Shown piece by piece: positions 18,101-26,630 of a DNA stretch of 64,000 nucleotides. Source of the DNA: Rhodobacteraceae bacterium HTCC2083 (GTDB lineage: Bacteria > Pseudomonadota > Alphaproteobacteria > Rhodobacterales > Rhodobacteraceae); NCBI GenBank assembly GCA_000156115.1, contig DS995276.1, forward strand, positions 2,070,226 to 2,134,225, in the 5' to 3' direction. The notes under the pieces were generated by a model. That model had not been told where the DNA came from and made no database searches. It saw only the letters and a program-made list of their open reading frames with translations. Position 1 is the first letter of the stretch, and each line of letters opens with the position of its first letter. The translations under genes were made by a program, and so were the position numbers.

Positions 18101-18457
18101 ATCTTTGGGGAGCGCTATCCAATCGATATGGCTATCGCGTAGCATGAGACGGGCACCAACGATCAGCTTGGGGAGATGAACAGTTTGGGGTCGAGGGATG
18201 TGCTGTTGATCACCGACTTCTTGGCGCGATGAGTGATCCAATTGTGTTTCCGAACGGATACGTATGGTATCTTCACGCGCGCGTTTGAGCTCTTTCAGGG
18301 CCGCATAGGCGCGTACGACTCCCGCAAGTGAATTATGGTCGGTGATCGCGATCGCTTGCAGGCCAAGCTCGGCCGCGCGGGTTACCAATTCCTCGGGGTG
18401 CGAAGCGCCGCGCAGGAAGGTGAAGTTGCTGGTTGTAGCGAGTTCAGCGTAACTCAT
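15149..18457 (-). CDS. dnaE2: Error-prone DNA polymerase DnaE2
   Basis: At 1102 residues this is a C-family polymerase of the DnaE2 (ImuC) type. It performs translesion synthesis and causes SOS-induced mutations together with ImuA and ImuB. Seen: an N-terminal PHP domain beginning S-N-F-T-F-L-R-G-A-S-H-P-E-E-L, the catalytic P-D-I-D-V-D-F-E-H-E-R-R near residue 405, helix-hairpin-helix sequence, and a C-terminal OB fold (S-N-V-V-V-W-P). I use the ATG at 18457, which overlaps the imuB stop as ATGA; the longer frame to 18568 lies inside imuB and has no family similarity. Confidence 0.95.
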   Translation of the reverse strand: MSYAELATTSNFTFLRGASHPEELVTRAAELGLQAIAITDHNSLAGVVRAYAALKELKRAREDTIRIRSETQLDHSSRQEVGDQQHIPRPQTVHLPKLIVGARLMLRDSHIDWIALPKDRAAYSRLTRLLTLGKRRAEKGQCHLDLPDLLEGCSGMILIALPRGPLRKTTHDITQMQRRYPSHVFLGAAPRYNGSDQAYLADCAHLALKTSAPMVAVGDPLMHHGKRRQLADVLTCMREHITIDQIGTRALPNAERRLKGHADMSRVFRDHPAALQRSVEIAARCSFCLSELSYEYPDEISEGEPPQERLTRLAYEGMMRRYPNGATEKAKAQIKKELKLVKALDFPAYFLTVHDIVQFARSQGILCQGRGSAANSILCYLLGITEVSPEVITMVVERFVSEARAEPPDIDVDFEHERREEVIQHIYAKYGRHRAGLCATVTHFRTRGAIREVGKVMGLSEDVTAGLSSQIWGQSDKGADPERVRELGLNLEDRRLAQTIRLIGEIIGFPRHLSQHVGGFVITKERLDELCPIENAAMEDRTVIEWDKDDIDTLGILKVDILGLGMLSCIRKSFDLLQEHDRKTLSIAAIPQEDPETYDMLCVADAIGVFQVESRAQMNFLPRMLPRKFYDLVIEVAIVRPGPIQGGMVHPYINRRQGREEVHFPSKELENVLGKTLGVPLFQEQAMQIAVVAAGFDPSEADQLRRSLATFRRMGTISTFKDRFINGMLARGYDENFAQRCFAQIEGFGEYGFPESHAAAFAMLVYVSAWLKKHHPAVFACALLNSQPMGFYAPAQIVRDAREHHIEVRPICVNASTWDNTLERRGDGALALRLGFRQIKGFRETDADWIVAARGNGYRDPEAVWLRAGVAPSVLERLAEADGFSDMGHTRRDALWLVKAIRGQQPLPLFNDPIDGESISEPDVVLPAMHLGEEVVEDYVSMRLTLRAHPMELLRPNIAGLTSHDKLPDAPLHRISVCGLVITRQRPGTASGVIFLTLEDETGVSNVVVWPKLYEKYRRAVMGGRLLRVTGFLQREGIVVHVIAQEVEDLSHRLSELGHPLDDQVGITHPEADDAPRPRRQPARAMHPRDQAKRLFPSRDFH

Positions 18458-19938
18458 GCAAACTCCCCTTGGATATACCAGCCTGGACTTTGTGGTGTAA
18501 AAAACAGCCAAAGGCGACGGCCTTGGCGTGTTTCGACGCACCAATAATCCCGCACGCCTGTGCGCCATTCATCTGCTTCCAACCACCACTCAGGTGCGAT
18601 GCGCTCGGGGCCAGAGGTACGTGCCGTGGCGAAGGACATGCGCCGCCAACGGAAGCGTTTTGGTGGGGTGGGCACCGCATGTGTGCCGAGCAGTGGTGCA
18701 GGAGGAAAAATATGAAGCGGACGGGGGCGTATGGTGCTCCATGTGCTCTCAGGGCTTGAGAATGCTGCAGCGGCTATCTGATAGCTGCGTTCTGGAATGT
18801 GGCTATCGGCTGGTAGAAAACGTTGCACGTTTTCAAGACCGATGCGTGTGCCAATGCGGGTGATCAGATCATCAAGCTGGTCTTTGTGGCCTGATGCGAC
18901 GTGGCTGAGTTGTTGCACAGGCATAGGTTCGACCTGCACTGCTTCAAGGCGCATTTGATCGATGCCATACCCTGCATCGACATCGCCAATGCCGCGTTCA
19001 AACAGCGGCAGAATGCGCGTGGCGTCGCGCATAGGGCGGGCGAGACGGAGTTCGACCTGTTGGCTGTCTTGATCGACGCGGCGCAGGGTCAGCGCTAATA
19101 TGCGTGCGCCTGTTTCGCGGGATTTTAGCTTGGCGCAGAGCTGGGTGAGCAGACGAGAGGTGCCCTCCATCACATCGCTTTTGATGCCGATGGGGTCTGG
19201 CAGGGTAATGCGCACGCCGTAGTGGGGCGGATCTTTCAACGGGGTGATTTGTTCGGGTTGCTGCCCAAGCGCTTGATCTAGACGCATCAGAAGGGACGAG
19301 CCGAAACGACGGCTCAAAGGCGCGCGCGGGGCATTCGCGAGCTCTCCAATGGTACGCAAACCGAGGCGCCCCAAGCCTGTGACGGTCTTTTCCTCAAGAC
19401 GTAGTGCTGCAACAGGGAGGTCATGGAGTACGTCTAACGCCGCGCCCACAGGCGCAGATCCTTCACCGTGATGCGCCAAAGCCCATGCGGCACCGCGATT
19501 GTCGCTAAGCCCGATGCGTGCGGTAATTCCTGCACGTGAAAGCCGTTGGCGCATGTCCATCAGCAGCTCTGCTTCGCCACCAAACAGATGTGCGGTGCCA
19601 GTGATGTCGAGCACGAGGCCATCACCGTCCTCAAGCCCGACCCAAGGGCAATAGCGCACGGCCCAACGGCGCAACGCATGTTGAAAACGCCTATCCGCCA
19701 AAGGATCAGCAGGGCGGCTTTGCAACTCAGGACAAAACGCGCGGGCGTCGGAAAAGGGCATGCCCGCGCTGAGACCAAGGCGTTCAGCAGCGACGTTCAA
19801 GCAATAAATTCGGTTGGTATTGCTGATGCTATGCGTCAGCGCGAATGGCCCCTCAATGGGACGCAGCCGTAGTGCGCGATCACTCGCCAGTCGCGGAAAC
19901 CAGACGGAGACAACGCGACGCTGTATCCCATCGAACAT
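18454..19938 (-). CDS. imuB: DNA polymerase Y-family-like protein ImuB
   Basis: This 494-residue protein resembles Y-family polymerases but, as usual for ImuB, the start (V-V-S-V-W-F-P-R-L-A-S-D-R-A) lacks the catalytic acidic residue, so it should act as the hub linking DnaE2 to the beta clamp. Seen: D-I-T-G-T-A-H-L-F-G-G-E near residue 115, an HhH-like L-G-L-R-T-I-G-E-L-A-N region, and a little-finger domain. It overlaps imuA by 59 bases at its start and dnaE2 by 4 at its end, so translation is coupled. The three GTTC repeats at 19953-19978 sit just upstream of its start. Confidence 0.92.
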   Translation of the reverse strand: MFDGIQRRVVSVWFPRLASDRALRLRPIEGPFALTHSISNTNRIYCLNVAAERLGLSAGMPFSDARAFCPELQSRPADPLADRRFQHALRRWAVRYCPWVGLEDGDGLVLDITGTAHLFGGEAELLMDMRQRLSRAGITARIGLSDNRGAAWALAHHGEGSAPVGAALDVLHDLPVAALRLEEKTVTGLGRLGLRTIGELANAPRAPLSRRFGSSLLMRLDQALGQQPEQITPLKDPPHYGVRITLPDPIGIKSDVMEGTSRLLTQLCAKLKSRETGARILALTLRRVDQDSQQVELRLARPMRDATRILPLFERGIGDVDAGYGIDQMRLEAVQVEPMPVQQLSHVASGHKDQLDDLITRIGTRIGLENVQRFLPADSHIPERSYQIAAAAFSSPESTWSTIRPRPLHIFPPAPLLGTHAVPTPPKRFRWRRMSFATARTSGPERIAPEWWLEADEWRTGVRDYWCVETRQGRRLWLFFTPQSPGWYIQGEFA

Positions 19939-20446
19939 GCCAAGATCCTAATGTTCCTGATTTGTTCTTAATAAGTTCGTAACGCTGAAGAGTCGAGTCT
20001 CCCGGGGCAGAGAAAGGGTCAAAAATTGGTGCCGCGTGCCAGCGAGACTCAGCTGCGTTGCTGCCCATGCCATCTGGAATCAGGCACAGCCCTGTGGATT
20101 TTCCTGCCTTGGCCGAGAGTTGCAAGCGCCGCCCTTGGATCAATCCCATAGGTTGGCTGATCTCTAAAATGACCAGCGGCGTTGATCCATCGCGCAGTGC
20201 TTCTTCGGCGACGGCAAGGCCTTCGGTTTGGTCTTTTACCTGCGCAATCAGAAGTTTAGCGGGATCAAAAAAGGGCGACAGACCGAGTGGATTTACCCCT
20301 TCAGGACGCCAATGTTCGCGAATCCACAAGACCGTACCCTGCGCCACACCTGCACAAACGGCAGCGAAGCTTGCGGAGCTTGGCCCGCAGACCTCATGCA
20401 CGCGCGCTGTGCGCAGGGGGAAGGATTTGGCGAAATCTGGCGTCAT
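19880..20446 (-). CDS. imuA: ImuA-like protein of the mutagenesis cassette
   Basis: This 188-residue protein is in the ImuA position, first gene of imuA-imuB-dnaE2, and has a RecA-like flavour (a G-T-V-L-W-I-R-E strand, a central V-I-L-E-I region, and a C-terminal E-L-I-K-N-K-S-G-T-L-G-S-W segment). It lacks an obvious Walker A motif. It belongs to the short alphaproteobacterial ImuA type, thought to be an accessory factor for error-prone synthesis. The ATG at 20446 is the first in frame. I see no GTTC-N7-GTTC box in the 157 bases between this gene and the divergent tupB. Confidence 0.82.
   Translation of the reverse strand: MTPDFAKSFPLRTARVHEVCGPSSASFAAVCAGVAQGTVLWIREHWRPEGVNPLGLSPFFDPAKLLIAQVKDQTEGLAVAEEALRDGSTPLVILEISQPMGLIQGRRLQLSAKAGKSTGLCLIPDGMGSNAAESRWHAAPIFDPFSAPGDSTLQRYELIKNKSGTLGSWHVRWDTASRCLRLVSATGE
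19953..19978. promoter_or_regulatory. Three GTTC direct repeats at 11-base spacing (two overlapping LexA-box-like sites)
   Basis: GTTC occurs at 19953, 19964 and 19975, each separated by 7 bases, which gives two overlapping copies of GTTC-N7-GTTC, the known LexA box of alphaproteobacteria. The nearer end is 15 bases from the imuB start. The site lies within the imuA coding sequence, in codons for E-L-I-K-N-K-S-G-T, a segment conserved in the family. It could therefore be a coding coincidence. Confidence 0.4.
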
Positions 20447-20603
20447 GGAGCAATGTTTAGCGCGATTCTATGTGAGGTCCAATTCATAAGGCTCCGTCGT
20501 CTCTATGTGCAAACGCGCCGCGAATCCGGTGGCGTGGGCGTGCATTTGGTGATTGTTAAGTCGCAACGAGCGCACAGATGCCACCCCGCAAAAGGACGCC
20601 GTA

Positions 20604-21308
20604 ATGAACGACATTTGGGCCGGATTGGAGGCTGCATTCTGGCTGATCGTCACGCTTGACGCTGATCTGGTCGAAATCACGCTGCGCTCTTTGCAGGTCA
20701 GCCTGTCTGCGTTGGTGGTTGCCTCGCTGATTGCTTTGCCGTTTGGCACATGGCTCGCGATCCGGCGGTTTCGCTATCGGCGCACAGCGATTGCGGTGCT
20801 CAATGCGTTGATGGGCTTGCCGCCTGTGGTGGTTGGCTTGATTGTCTATTTGTTGCTTAGCAGGTCTGGTCCATTTGGGGTGTTCGGCCTCTTATTCACG
20901 CCAAGCGCGATGATCGTTGCGCAGGTAATTATTATCACGCCGCTTATTGCCTCGATCACCCATCAGGCGATGCGCGAACTTTGGGCGGAATATCATGATC
21001 TGCTGATCTCGCTGAGCACCACGAAACGGCAACGCATCATGACGCTGATTTGGGACGGACGCCGTGCTTTGCTGACTGCTGCCTTAGCAGGGTTTGGCCG
21101 CGCGATTGGCGAAGTGGGTGCGATCATGATTGTGGGTGGCAACATCGATCACGCAACGCGGGTTTTGACGACTGCAATCGCGTTGGAGACGGGGAAGGGT
21201 GATTTTGCGCTCGCGCTGGGGCTTGGCTTCGTGCTGATCGCATTGGCGCTTGCGGTGAATATCTTGATCCACACCCTCTCGCGCACCGAGCAGGAGGGAC
21301 GCTGGTGA
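20604..21308 (+). CDS. tupB: Tungstate ABC transporter permease
   Basis: This 234-residue inner-membrane protein has five or six hydrophobic segments and the binding-protein-dependent permease EAA loop (F-G-R-A-I-G-E-V-G-A-I-M-I-V-G-G-N-I). The G-R-A-I-G-E-V-G-A motif with N-I-D-H-A-T-R-V-L-T-T-A is typical of TupB/WtpB tungstate permeases. I start at ATG 20604, with AAAGGA about 10 bases upstream, rather than at an upstream codon at 20553. It is first in tupB-tupC-tupA and divergent from imuA. Confidence 0.85.
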   Translation: MNDIWAGLEAAFWLIVTLDADLVEITLRSLQVSLSALVVASLIALPFGTWLAIRRFRYRRTAIAVLNALMGLPPVVVGLIVYLLLSRSGPFGVFGLLFTPSAMIVAQVIIITPLIASITHQAMRELWAEYHDLLISLSTTKRQRIMTLIWDGRRALLTAALAGFGRAIGEVGAIMIVGGNIDHATRVLTTAIALETGKGDFALALGLGFVLIALALAVNILIHTLSRTEQEGRW

Positions 21309-22006
21309 GCCTAACTCTGTCACAAGCGGTTGTGAAGCGGCGCGGGAAGCGTATCCTGGGGCCTGTTGATTTACATCTGAGCACCGCTGAAATTACGATT
21401 GTTTTGGGTCCAAACGGCGCTGGAAAAACCACATTGCTCCGAGTGTTGCACGGTGTGGAACGGCTGTCCTCTGGTGAGCTGGCTCTTTCGAAACCGGACG
21501 CTCAAGCTCGGCAAGAGCAGGCGTATGTGTTTCAAAGCCCCATCATGTTGCGCCGCACAGTGCGCGCCAATCTTGCCTACCCCTTAGAGCTGCTTGGAAC
21601 GGCAAGACCCATCATTAAACAAAAGGTTGAGCATTGGGCGGAGCGTATCGGACTAGCAGACGCTCTGGAGCGGCACGCGCCGCGATTGTCGGGGGGCGAA
21701 AAGCAAAAGCTCGCCCTTGCGCGCGCGCTAATTCGCTCGCCGGATGTGCTGTTTCTGGATGAGCCTTGTGCGAATTTGGACGGGCGCTCGACCCGTGAGA
21801 TTGAAACGCTCCTGAAAGACGCGCAGTTGCGTGGCACGCAGATTGTGATGACCACGCATGATCTGGGACAAGCGCGGCGCATGGCTTCGGAAGTGGTGTT
21901 TTTGCTTTACGGTAAAGTGCATGAACGTGCGGATGCGAAGGCTTTCTTTGCCAAGCCGGACACGCAAGAGGCGCAGGCATTTTTGAAGGGAGACATCATC
22001 GAATGA
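21305..22006 (+). CDS. tupC: Tungstate ABC transporter ATP-binding protein
   Basis: The 233-residue ATPase has Walker A G-P-N-G-A-G-K-T-T near residue 40, the signature L-S-G-G-E-K-Q-K-L-A-L-A-R-A-L, Walker B V-L-F-L-D-E-P, and a switch His in T-T-H-D-L. It starts with GTG in a GTGA overlap with the tupB stop. It energises uptake of tungstate (or molybdate) through TupB. It overlaps tupA by 4 bases (ATGA). Confidence 0.88.
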   Translation: MSLTLSQAVVKRRGKRILGPVDLHLSTAEITIVLGPNGAGKTTLLRVLHGVERLSSGELALSKPDAQARQEQAYVFQSPIMLRRTVRANLAYPLELLGTARPIIKQKVEHWAERIGLADALERHAPRLSGGEKQKLALARALIRSPDVLFLDEPCANLDGRSTREIETLLKDAQLRGTQIVMTTHDLGQARRMASEVVFLLYGKVHERADAKAFFAKPDTQEAQAFLKGDIIE

Positions 22007-22781
22007 TACGCTTTGCGATCTGTTTTTGGTTGCTTTTGAGTGGGGCTGCATTTTCTGATTCCATGCGGCTGGCGGTCACCACGAGATTTCATAACTCGGG
22101 GCTGTCGGATGTTCTCTTGCCCGCGATTAAGGAAGACATCGACATCGAAGTGCAGCTTTTGGTCGTTGGAACAGGCCAAGCTTTGCGACTAGGGCGGGCA
22201 GGGGATGTGGATGCGATCCTTGTGCATTCTAAAGCTGCGGAAGAGGCATTTGTGTTGGAAGGCTTTGCGCCTTATCGCCGTGAGATCATGTATAATGACT
22301 TTGTGTTAGTCGGGCCTGTGGACGATCCTGTTGCGTTGCCACAAGCTGTGAGTGCAAGCGACGCTCTGGCGCGGATTGCAGATGTGAAAGCGCCCTTCGT
22401 GTCACGCGGAGATGAAAGTGGGAAGCATAAGAAAGAGCTGGCTTTGTGGGACGCGGCCGCGCTTGATGTGGGCGCGTTCGATCGTTGGTATAAAGCGGTT
22501 GGAGCGGGCATGGGGGCTAGCCTCAATACAGCCTCCGCAACGAGCGCTTATATCCTTGCGGATCGTGCGAGTTGGTTGAATTTCGGTAATAAAGCGGATC
22601 TTGCGCTGCGCTGTTCAATCAATATGCCTATTTGCCAGTGAGCGCTACGAAGCACGCCCATGTAAATGTGGCCGCAGCACAGGCCCTAGAAGCGTGGTTG
22701 GTGTCGCGCGAAGCGGCCGATTTGATCAATGGCTACACAATCAATGGCGCGCGCTTGTTTACGTTTAACGCTACAGACTAA
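22003..22781 (+). pseudogene. tupA: Tungstate-binding periplasmic protein TupA, frameshifted near its end
   Basis: The frame from ATG 22003 encodes a signal peptide and the TupA body (A-V-T-T-R-F-H-N-S-G-L, V-G-T-G-Q-A-L-R-L-G-R-A-G-D-V-D-A-I-L-V-H, S-R-G-D-E-S-G-K-H-K-K-E). It then runs off-frame near 22612 and stops at 22641. The lost tail is readable in another frame from F-N-Q-Y-A-Y-L-P-V to 22781 (H-V-N-V, W-L-V-S-R-E, I-N-G-A-R-L-F). A one-base deletion explains it. The tail lines part of the oxyanion-binding cleft, so the truncated protein is probably inactive. A sequencing error is a real alternative. Confidence 0.75.
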
Positions 22782-23905
22782 AGACCGCGCAGCAACGCTT
22801 GCGAAGGGCGCCCTGTGACCTCTAAACCCTTGCTGCGCTGATAGTCACTGATCGCTGCGCGACTTTTTTTACCGAGAATGCCGTCGGCTCCAACTGTGTC
22901 AAAACCCCGCGATGTCAGGCGTTTTTGCAAAGCGATGCGATCGTTTTTTGTCAGGCCAAACTCATCGGGTGGGAAGCTTCCGCGCAAGGGGCCAGCGCCG
23001 CCGATGCGGTCCGATAGATGTCCAATGCCAATCGCGTATGCATCTGAATTATTGTAGCGTTTGATCGTGCGGAAGTTGCCTGTGGTAGAAAACTTTGGTC
23101 CTCCCGGTTGGGGTTGTAAAGTGCCAGAGCTTGATTCCGCGCCCCAGCGCACACCACGGCTCCAGCCGTTGCGTTGCAGGTATGCGGCAGTTGAGGCGAG
23201 CGCGTCGCTTGGATCAGCAGACCAAATATCGCGTCGCCCGTCGCCCGTGAAATCGACGGCAAAGCCAGCGTAGGACGTCGGCATAAACTGGGTGTGGCCC
23301 ATGGCACCGGCCCAAGATCCAAGCAAGCGATCCGCTGTGATATCCCCATTTTGGATGATCTTCAGGGCCGCGACGAGCTGCTTTTCAAAGAACGCTCCGC
23401 GCCGCCCGTCGAACGCCAAAGTAGAGGTGGAGGAAATTACAGGAATGTTGCCTTTACGTTCGCCAAATTGGCTTTCCAATCCCCAGATTGCGCAGATGAT
23501 TGTCGCATCGACCCCGTATTTTGTTTCCAATGCATTCAAAGTACTGCGATGGCGTGCGAATGCGGCGCGGCCTTTGCTAACGCGCTCGTCTGACGCTGCG
23601 ATGGAGAGGTAATCTTCGAGCGATCGTTTGAATTCCGTTTGATTGCGGTCGCGTTTCACGACGCCGGGCAGATACCCTGTGCCACGAAACCCTGCGGCGA
23701 TTGTTGCACTGCTGAGCCCATATCCACTGGCACGGTTTTTGAACGAGGCGACCCAAGCGTCATAGCCTGCATTAGGTTGCGGGCGCATATCTGGCGCGAG
23801 ACCTGTGGATTTGGAGCGGCTCGTGGTTTGCGCGATTGTGCCACGGCACGCACTTAGGCCAAATGCGCCTAGAGTGAGGGCGAAAGTTCGTCTGGTAATC
23901 GTCAT
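22778..23905 (-). CDS. Lytic murein transglycosylase, MltB family lipoprotein
   Basis: This 375-residue exported enzyme cleaves peptidoglycan with formation of 1,6-anhydro-muramic ends. Seen: a lipobox L-S-A-C with Cys20, the catalytic Glu in I-W-G-L-E-S-Q-F-G near residue 143, G-A-M-G-H-T-Q-F-M-P-T near 205, and a C-terminal peptidoglycan-binding domain (L-Q-K-R-L-T-S-R-G-F-D-x-x-G-A-D-G-I-L-G). Its stop overlaps the end of the reconstructed tupA by 4 bases in convergent orientation. Confidence 0.92.
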   Translation of the reverse strand: MTITRRTFALTLGAFGLSACRGTIAQTTSRSKSTGLAPDMRPQPNAGYDAWVASFKNRASGYGLSSATIAAGFRGTGYLPGVVKRDRNQTEFKRSLEDYLSIAASDERVSKGRAAFARHRSTLNALETKYGVDATIICAIWGLESQFGERKGNIPVISSTSTLAFDGRRGAFFEKQLVAALKIIQNGDITADRLLGSWAGAMGHTQFMPTSYAGFAVDFTGDGRRDIWSADPSDALASTAAYLQRNGWSRGVRWGAESSSGTLQPQPGGPKFSTTGNFRTIKRYNNSDAYAIGIGHLSDRIGGAGPLRGSFPPDEFGLTKNDRIALQKRLTSRGFDTVGADGILGKKSRAAISDYQRSKGLEVTGRPSQALLRGL

Positions 23906-23977
23906 AATACTGCCCGTGCAAATTACTTTGTTTTACAAAACAGTAACGCATTGTTGTGCAGGCGCAAATAATCACCT

Positions 23978-24823
23978 TCAGTCTTGCGTCTCGGGCACAT
24001 CTCCGCGCATCAGACCTGCGAAATCAAAAATCTTTGGGTCGAGCAGATGCGATGGGCGCGCATTGGTCAAGGCGCGGAACATGACCTGGCGACGACCAGG
24101 ATTGTTGGCTTCCCATCCATCAAGGATTTGTTTCACTTGCTGGCGCTGCAATCCATCCTGAGAGCCGCAAAGATCACAAGGGATAATCGGATAATTCATT
24201 GCGCTCGCGAATTTCTCGCAATCGACTTCGGCCACATGAGCGAGGGGGCGGTACACAAACAAATCGCCCTCCTCATTCAGCAATTTGGGTGGCATCGTCG
24301 CAAGACGTCCCCCGTGAAAGAGGTTCATGAAGAAGGTTTCCAAGATATCATCGCGGTGATGGCCAAGCACGACGGCGGTGCAGCCCTCCTCGCGGGCCAC
24401 GCGGTAGAGATTACCACGACGCAAACGTGAACACAGCGCGCAGAAGGTGCGACCTGCTGGGATCTTATCCATGACGATTGAATAAGTGTCTTGGTATTCA
24501 ATGCGATGTGGTATTCCCATTTTTTCAAGAAACTCGGGCAGCACGGTCGCTGGAAATCCGGGCTGACCTTGATCCAGATTGCACGCGAGCAACTCCACAG
24601 GCAAAAGCCCGCGCCATTTGAGTTCAATCAGAATCGCGAGCAGCGTATAGCTGTCTTTGCCACCGGACATGCAGACCAACCATTTTCCCCCGGGTTCGAT
24701 CATGCCGTATTGCTCAATCGCTTCACGCGTATAGCGCACCAGACGTTTGCGTAGCTTTTTGAATTCTGTCGTGCTCGGCGCACCAGAGAAAAGCGGATGA
24801 ATGTCGTCGTGATTATCTAACAT
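23978..24823 (-). CDS. ttcA: tRNA 2-thiocytidine(32) synthetase TtcA
   Basis: The ATP-pyrophosphatase thiolates cytidine 32 of certain tRNAs, including tRNA-Arg. Seen: the PP-loop S-G-G-K-D-S-Y near residue 53, the Fe-S cysteines in [10 protein letters not shown] and in C-D-L-C-G-S, and [10 protein letters not shown] chose ATG 24823 (281 residues), close to the family length; a TTG at 24898 would add 25 residues with no resemblance to the family. Neither start has a strong ribosome-binding site. Confidence 0.9.
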   Translation of the reverse strand: MLDNHDDIHPLFSGAPSTTEFKKLRKRLVRYTREAIEQYGMIEPGGKWLVCMSGGKDSYTLLAILIELKWRGLLPVELLACNLDQGQPGFPATVLPEFLEKMGIPHRIEYQDTYSIVMDKIPAGRTFCALCSRLRRGNLYRVAREEGCTAVVLGHHRDDILETFFMNLFHGGRLATMPPKLLNEEGDLFVYRPLAHVAEVDCEKFASAMNYPIIPCDLCGSQDGLQRQQVKQILDGWEANNPGRRQVMFRALTNARPSHLLDPKIFDFAGLMRGDVPETQD

Positions 24824-25017
24824 GCGCTGGATATGGCATTTTGAAGGGGGTGTGGGAAGGGCATTTTCAATTGAGCTGAGCAGGGCCGGCACTGCCAAAA
24901 TGCCAAAGTCTTTCAGCGTCCTTGGACTTGATGTGAATGCACAATCTTAAAGTGTATTAGTGTTGACTGGTTCACCGTTTTGGAGGATGATTTTCGCATT
25001 TCTGGAGATATTTTGGT

Positions 25018-25956
25018 ATGGATTATGTTTTTGTGTCACGTGGTAAATCGGGTGATGGTTTTTCAAATGAGCCCGCGGCGAGCCATTTTTTAGGGGTACC
25101 TAGTTCTGCGAATGATATGAAATACGCGCATCGCATTTCGAAAAGCAAATGGACCAAAGCAATCTTGAAAGAAGCGATGGGCGGGACAAGCAATCCTTTG
25201 ACTGAAGGGGATATTGTTTTTTACGTGCACGGATTCAATAATTCGCAAGCCACGGTTCTAAAGAGGCATCGCAAAATCAAGAAGGGTTTGGAAAAGCAAG
25301 GGTTTGACGGTGTTGTTGTGAGTTTTGACTGGCCAGGTGCGGAGTCTGCGCTGAACTACCTAGAAGATCGTGAGGATGCCAAGCTTTCAGCATTTCGCCT
25401 TGTGCGGGATGGTATTGAAACGTTTTCTGCTTTGCAGCAACCTGATTGTCGTATCGATCTTCATGTGCTGGCGCATTCTATGGGGTGCTACGTTGTGCGC
25501 GAAGCGTTTGACGACGCGGATGATCGTGCGAGGATAGCCGGTCGCAGTTGGGCTGTCAGTCAAGTCATGCTGATGGCGGCGGATCTTTCGGTAGATAGCC
25601 TGTCGAAAGGCAATCCAAAATCGTCGTCGCTCTATCGTCATTGCGCGCGATTGACGAATTATTACAATCCATTGGACGATGTTCTTTCGATCTCTGCGGT
25701 AAAGCGTTTAGGTGTGGCTCCACGCGCGGGACGGACTGGTATGGAAGCACCTGAACATCCAAAGGGTGTTGATATCTATTGTGGCAAGCGATTTCGTGAT
25801 GGAAAACATGGAAGCAGCATTAGGGCGGGTCACACTTGGTATTTTGATGATCCAGTCGTTATGGAAGATATCTATCACACGATTTGTGGGCGTTTGGATC
25901 GACATGAAATTCCGACACGCGCTTTTACGGACAGGGGTAATCTTGGCTTAAAATAG
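25018..25956 (+). CDS. Alpha/beta hydrolase of the DUF900 type
   Basis: This 312-residue protein has an H-G-F-N-N oxyanion motif at 71-75, a nucleophile elbow A-H-S-M-G (Ser154) and a late candidate catalytic His (A-G-H-T-W near 283). These match DUF900 hydrolases, serine esterase-like proteins of unknown substrate. No signal peptide is present, so it is probably cytoplasmic. It stands alone between ttcA (divergent) and yidD (convergent). Confidence 0.75.
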   Translation: MDYVFVSRGKSGDGFSNEPAASHFLGVPSSANDMKYAHRISKSKWTKAILKEAMGGTSNPLTEGDIVFYVHGFNNSQATVLKRHRKIKKGLEKQGFDGVVVSFDWPGAESALNYLEDREDAKLSAFRLVRDGIETFSALQQPDCRIDLHVLAHSMGCYVVREAFDDADDRARIAGRSWAVSQVMLMAADLSVDSLSKGNPKSSSLYRHCARLTNYYNPLDDVLSISAVKRLGVAPRAGRTGMEAPEHPKGVDIYCGKRFRDGKHGSSIRAGHTWYFDDPVVMEDIYHTICGRLDRHEIPTRAFTDRGNLGLK

Positions 25957-25982
25957 GTCACTTGGAAAAGTGTGTTCGGGGA

Positions 25983-26204
25983 TTAATCGGGTACGTTATC
26001 TACGCCCGAACTGCCCCATGGGTGACAGCGCCCAATACGGCGCGCGGCCAGCCAACTGCCTTTGATCGCGCCGTGTTTCTCTAACGCTTCCATCGCGTAG
26101 GCTGAACACGTGGGGTGATAGCGGCAATTGAAACCGACCCAGGGTGAGAAGACCAATCGATAGACGCGCACGGGCAGGGCGATGATATGTGCAAGCGGAC
26201 TCAT
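25983..26204 (-). CDS. yidD: Membrane protein insertion efficiency factor YidD
   Basis: This 73-residue protein is a textbook Yid[17 protein letters not shown]-x-P-T-C-S-x-Y-A and [10 protein letters not shown], with three conserved cysteines. It assists YidC-dependent membrane insertion. The ATG at 26204 overlaps the rnpA stop (ATGA) in the standard rpmH-rnpA-yidD order. An in-frame longer reading to 26408 is inside rnpA. No yidC follows, unlike many relatives. Confidence 0.93.
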   Translation of the reverse strand: MSPLAHIIALPVRVYRLVFSPWVGFNCRYHPTCSAYAMEALEKHGAIKGSWLAARRIGRCHPWGSSGVDNVPD

Positions 26205-26611
26205 TTTGAGGCGTGGAGTTTTTTGAGGGCATAGCGCAGATCGCTGACAAGCAGATCGAAAGGCCGGTTGGCTGTTGCTTCGGCGCGGCCGATCAGAACG
26301 TAATCGCACCCTATTACGCCATGAAGGGGTAATACGACACGCGCGGCTTCGCGCAGACGACGTTTGGCACGATTGCGCGCAACGGCGTTGCCAACCTTCT
26401 TGGAGCAAGTGAAGCCGACGCCGACATTCGGGTCTTCATCGTGACGATCTCGCATTTGTACCATCATTGACGTCGTTCCCTTACGACGCGCGCGGGCTGC
26501 ACGCAAAAACGCGCTGCGTTTTTTGAGAACGGCCAGGCGCAAAGAAACCGCCGGAGGCGTGTTCCCGTCAGCGCAATGCGCGTCAGAGGCCTCCGGCGGT
26601 GTCAAAGTCAT
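26201..26611 (-). CDS. rnpA: Ribonuclease P protein component
   Basis: The 136-residue basic protein has the RnpA core: [10 protein letters not shown] near residue 30, [26 protein letters not shown] in the middle, and D-Y-V-L-I-G-R. It helps the RNase P RNA trim tRNA 5' ends. The N-terminal about 20 residues (T-P-P-E-A-S-D-A-H) have no known role, so the start could be a little downstream, for example at a non-ATG codon before [10 protein letters not shown]. It lies 19 bases after rpmH. Confidence 0.93.
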   Translation of the reverse strand: MTLTPPEASDAHCADGNTPPAVSLRLAVLKKRSAFLRAARARRKGTTSMMVQMRDRHDEDPNVGVGFTCSKKVGNAVARNRAKRRLREAARVVLPLHGVIGCDYVLIGRAEATANRPFDLLVSDLRYALKKLHASK

Positions 26612-26630
26612 AAACCTAAAATGCGGGCGC

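Noticed and set aside
18457-18568. Longer DnaE2 start at 18568
   Set aside because: The extra 37 codons lie inside imuB and the ATGA overlap at 18454-18457 gives the usual coupled start.
23920-23960. Short hairpin TGTTTTacAAAACA between mltB and ttcA as terminator
   Set aside because: The arms are six bases of A/T only and no T run follows on the relevant strand; chance is likely in this AT-rich spacer.
24823-24898. TTG start for TtcA giving 25 more residues
   Set aside because: The extra residues do not resemble the family, the start codon is rare and no ribosome-binding site is visible.
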